Assembly (NCBI GenBank): GCA_900754145.1
Contig: CAAEBW010000077.1
Span: 1-7,497, forward strand
Origin: Clostridia bacterium
GTDB taxonomy: Bacteria; Bacillota; Clostridia; Oscillospirales; Acutalibacteraceae
Length of the DNA: 7,497 nt
Direction: 5' to 3'
Every line of letters starts with the position of its first letter. The first letter of the stretch is position 1. The position numbers and the translations under genes were made by a program. The notes beneath the pieces were generated by a model. That model was given only the letters and a program-made list of their open reading frames with translations. It was not told where the DNA came from and did no database searches. Below are positions 5,897 to 7,497 of the stretch, one piece after another.

Positions 5897-6079
5897 GATA
5901 TCCTTGCTGATAATAAAGGTCATAAACTTAATATTACAGGCAAGCGAGCAGTAATTTATAATGCTATGCTTGTGAAAGAAATTCGTGAGTTTTACAATAT
6001 ACAGGAATCCTGTTCATCGTATAATGAAATTGAGACCGTAGAAGGGCTTGAAAACGCAGTTGCCATAAAAATCAGGTAA
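5897..6079 (+). pseudogene. Unrecognised 60-codon C-terminal coding fragment
   Basis: An open stretch ends with TAA at 6077-6079 and begins right after an in-frame TAG at 5894-5896, with no start codon or ribosome site there. The translation has coding-like composition, including NITGKRAVIYNAMLVKEIRE and a charged tail ending in AVAIKIR. Adding one base near 5895 would join it to the preceding relic (ELAVLF then DILADN), so it could be the same broken gene or a second one fused by deletion. I do not recognise a family. Confidence 0.35.
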
Positions 6080-6090
6080 CTGATTTGATA

Positions 6091-6121
6091 GTTAAAACAA
6101 GACTTTGACCTGTGTTTTAAC
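6091..6121. promoter_or_regulatory. 9-bp inverted repeat before a small ORF
   Basis: GTTAAAACA (6091-6099) and TGTTTTAAC (6113-6121) form perfect arms separated by 13 nt, ending 6 nt before the GTG at 6128. The two arm starts are 22 nt apart, about two helical turns, which would suit a dimeric repressor. A weak stem-loop is the alternative. No regulator gene is seen in the window. Confidence 0.35.
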
Positions 6122-6127
6122 CGTAAT

Positions 6128-6364
6128 GTGGATAATAAGCACAATAGTGATTCCACAGCTCCGAGTATCTCGGATTTATCTCGAAAAGGTGTGAAACCTT
6201 TGGAAATAATAAGCTTACAATGCGCAACAGAGCGCGAAAAGAACCCTTATAAAAGGGGAAAAAATAAAATAACTTGCCTTCAGCAAAGCTATATGGCTGA
6301 TAATGATAGTTTTGATTTCTTCAATGCTATGGCTGAGTTTTTGGCTCATATAATCTTAAAATAA
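6128..6364 (+). CDS. Small hypothetical protein upstream of the recombinase
   Basis: A 78-residue frame with a GTG start and no convincing ribosome site; the frame stays open upstream to 6092, so the start is uncertain. The N-terminal part is polar (DNKHNSDSTAPSISDLSRKG), the middle is basic (NPYKRGKNK, about residues 39-47), and the end is aromatic and hydrophobic (DSFDFFNAMAEFLAHIILK), perhaps an amphipathic helix. It is followed after 22 nt by a good terminator, which supports its being the end of a transcription unit. It lies in the AT-rich mobile segment, just ahead of the serine recombinase gene. No family is recognised, and it could be a fragment of a longer gene. Confidence 0.45.
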   Translation: MDNKHNSDSTAPSISDLSRKGVKPLEIISLQCATEREKNPYKRGKNKITCLQQSYMADNDSFDFFNAMAEFLAHIILK

Positions 6365-6386
6365 ATAGTTAAAAAAATTATTCAAA

Positions 6387-6430
6387 TTCGGGCTTGGCTG
6401 TTAGTCATCCAAGCCCGAAAACTGCTTTTT
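6387..6430 (+). terminator. Stem-loop terminator between the small ORF and the recombinase
   Basis: TTCGGGCTTGG (6387-6397) pairs perfectly with CCAAGCCCGAA (6409-6419) around an 11-nt loop. A five-T run lies at 6426-6430, slightly farther from the stem than usual. It separates the upstream relics from the recombinase, which therefore probably has its own promoter in the AT-rich segment 6430-6460. Confidence 0.7.
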
Positions 6431-6464
6431 CAAATATATATTATATTTTTGTAAGTAAAACAAG

Positions 6465-6470
6465 AAAGGA
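6465..6470 (+). promoter_or_regulatory. Ribosome binding site of the recombinase gene
   Basis: AAAGGA ends 8 nt before ATG 6479, which matches a normal initiation distance and fixes the start. The preceding 6431-6447 is very AT-rich and offers TATATT-like -10 boxes at 6437 and 6442, but no convincing -35 box. Confidence 0.65.
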
Positions 6471-6478
6471 ACAATAAA

Positions 6479-7497
6479 ATGGATAATCTTAAATTTAAAA
6501 AAGTTGCAGGTTACTGCCGTTTCAGTTCAGACCACCAAAAGGAATTAAGCATAGAAGCACAAAAACGAGCGATACTGGATTACTGCGGTAAACACAACTA
6601 TCTATTGCAAGAATGGTATATTGATAGAGCGTATTCTGGGCAGTCGGTCGAAAGACCTGATTTTCAACGCCTACTTAACGATATTGAATCAGGGAATGCG
6701 GATTTTGAAGCTGTAATCGTTCATAAACTTGATAGATTTTCAAGAAATGCAATCGATACTTTAATCTGTCATCAATTTCTTACCGACAGAAATATTGAGT
6801 TGTTATCTGTTGAAGAAGATTTTGGAAATGATGATTTTATGTTTGGAATCAACGCTTTATTAAACCAACGATATGTGAGAAATCTTTCAAAAGAAGTAAT
6901 GAAAGGTATGAAAGAGCGGGCTTATAAATCAATGTTTAACGGAGGTAAACCCCCGTTGGGTTATGATATTATAAACGGCGAATACATCATAAATGAAGCC
7001 GAAGCGGTAATTGTTCGTGAAATATTTGAAATGGCTGCTAAGGGTTATGGCTATAATACTATTATTAAAGAGTTTAATGCAAAAGGTTATAAAACTAAAA
7101 GAGGAAACCCTTTCGGGAAAAATTCTATTTACGACCTAATGCGAAACGAGCGATATAAGGGTACTTATATCTTCAATCAAACCGCAAAGCGAAACAGCAA
7201 GCGAAAGCGTAATATGCACAAATACAAGGATGAAAGCGAGGTTATAAGAATCGAGAACGCTATACCTGCAATAGTATCAAAGGATTTGTGGGAGCGTGCT
7301 AATGCTTCACGAAAGCTAACGGCAAAAACAAGCACTAACGCAAAGTATGATTATCTGCTTTCAGGGCTAATATACTGCGGAGAGTGCGGGGCAAAATTTC
7401 ACGGAACACACAGAAAGGGCGGAGGAAAGCCGTATAATGTTTACAGGTGCAATAAACAGAGCAACCAATTAAAATGCGGATGCCGAGAGATAAAGGC
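6479..7497 (+). CDS. Large serine recombinase (site-specific integrase), 3' partial
   Basis: Site-specific recombinase that would integrate and excise a mobile element through a serine-DNA intermediate. The 339 visible residues are uninterrupted and run off the window. The N-terminal resolvase domain (about 7-150) has YCRFSSDHQ with catalytic Ser16, then YSGQSVERPDFQRLL (about 52-66) and the HKLDRFSRN motif (about 82-90). The recombinase DNA-binding domain follows (about 155-275; GGKPPLGYDI, then MRNERYKGTYIF). A zinc ribbon begins at about 297, with LIYCGECGAKF (Cys300, Cys303) and later Cys324, Cys333 and Cys335. The C-terminal coiled-coil part lies beyond the window. AT-rich codon use (AAT, TAT, AAA) differs from the operon to the left and agrees with horizontal transfer. 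All visible catalytic residues are intact, so it may be active. Confidence 0.95.
   Translation, partial: MDNLKFKKVAGYCRFSSDHQKELSIEAQKRAILDYCGKHNYLLQEWYIDRAYSGQSVERPDFQRLLNDIESGNADFEAVIVHKLDRFSRNAIDTLICHQFLTDRNIELLSVEEDFGNDDFMFGINALLNQRYVRNLSKEVMKGMKERAYKSMFNGGKPPLGYDIINGEYIINEAEAVIVREIFEMAAKGYGYNTIIKEFNAKGYKTKRGNPFGKNSIYDLMRNERYKGTYIFNQTAKRNSKRKRNMHKYKDESEVIRIENAIPAIVSKDLWERANASRKLTAKTSTNAKYDYLLSGLIYCGECGAKFHGTHRKGGGKPYNVYRCNKQSNQLKCGCREIK

Noticed and set aside
6161..6257. Small inverted repeats CCGAG/CTCGG and CCCTT/AAGGG
   Set aside because: Stems of only 5 bp inside a candidate coding frame are expected by chance and have no U tract.

Overview
The window looks like a chromosomal segment of a low-to-mid-GC, spore-forming-lineage Clostridia bacterium, probably near Oscillospiraceae/Ruminococcaceae. 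This placement is inferred from gene content and order (scpA, scpB, DUF2953, ytfJ/gerW, a D-Ala-D-Ala carboxypeptidase, rluB) and from the style of the proteins. It was not confirmed by any search.

Bases 1-5281 are one tightly packed plus-strand gene block, very likely a single operon. In order it holds a site-2 protease family protein (5' end outside the window), scpA, scpB, a DUF2953 membrane protein, the GerW-family protein ytfJ, an exported penicillin-binding carboxypeptidase, an rluB-type pseudouridine synthase, and a small protein that looks distantly GNAT-like. Three junctions are 4-nt ATGA stop/start overlaps (1389-1392, 2606-2609, 4907-4910) and others are 3-58 nt apart. The block combines chromosome condensation (ScpAB), envelope or sporulation functions (DUF2953, YtfJ, carboxypeptidase) and ribosome modification (RluB).

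Bases 5282-5776 carry no credible protein gene but are rich in structure. They hold a perfect 14-bp hairpin whose T-rich flank lies on the minus-strand side, two copies of a roughly 20-nt motif about 95 nt apart, a second hairpin between them, three tandem 8-nt units, a 42-nt compound hairpin, and a 9-bp stem-loop flanked by near-identical 10-nt direct repeats. This looks like a repetitive intergenic element and may express an RNA from the minus strand.

Bases 5777-6364 contain decayed mobile-element coding sequence: a frameshifted DUF6809-like start, an unrecognised 60-codon C-terminal fragment, and a 78-codon small ORF. A good stem-loop terminator follows at 6387-6430. From 6479 to the end runs an intact but right-truncated large serine recombinase with catalytic, recombinase and zinc-ribbon parts. 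By eye this right-hand part is more AT-rich than the operon, so the window appears to cross from conserved core genome into an integrated mobile element.
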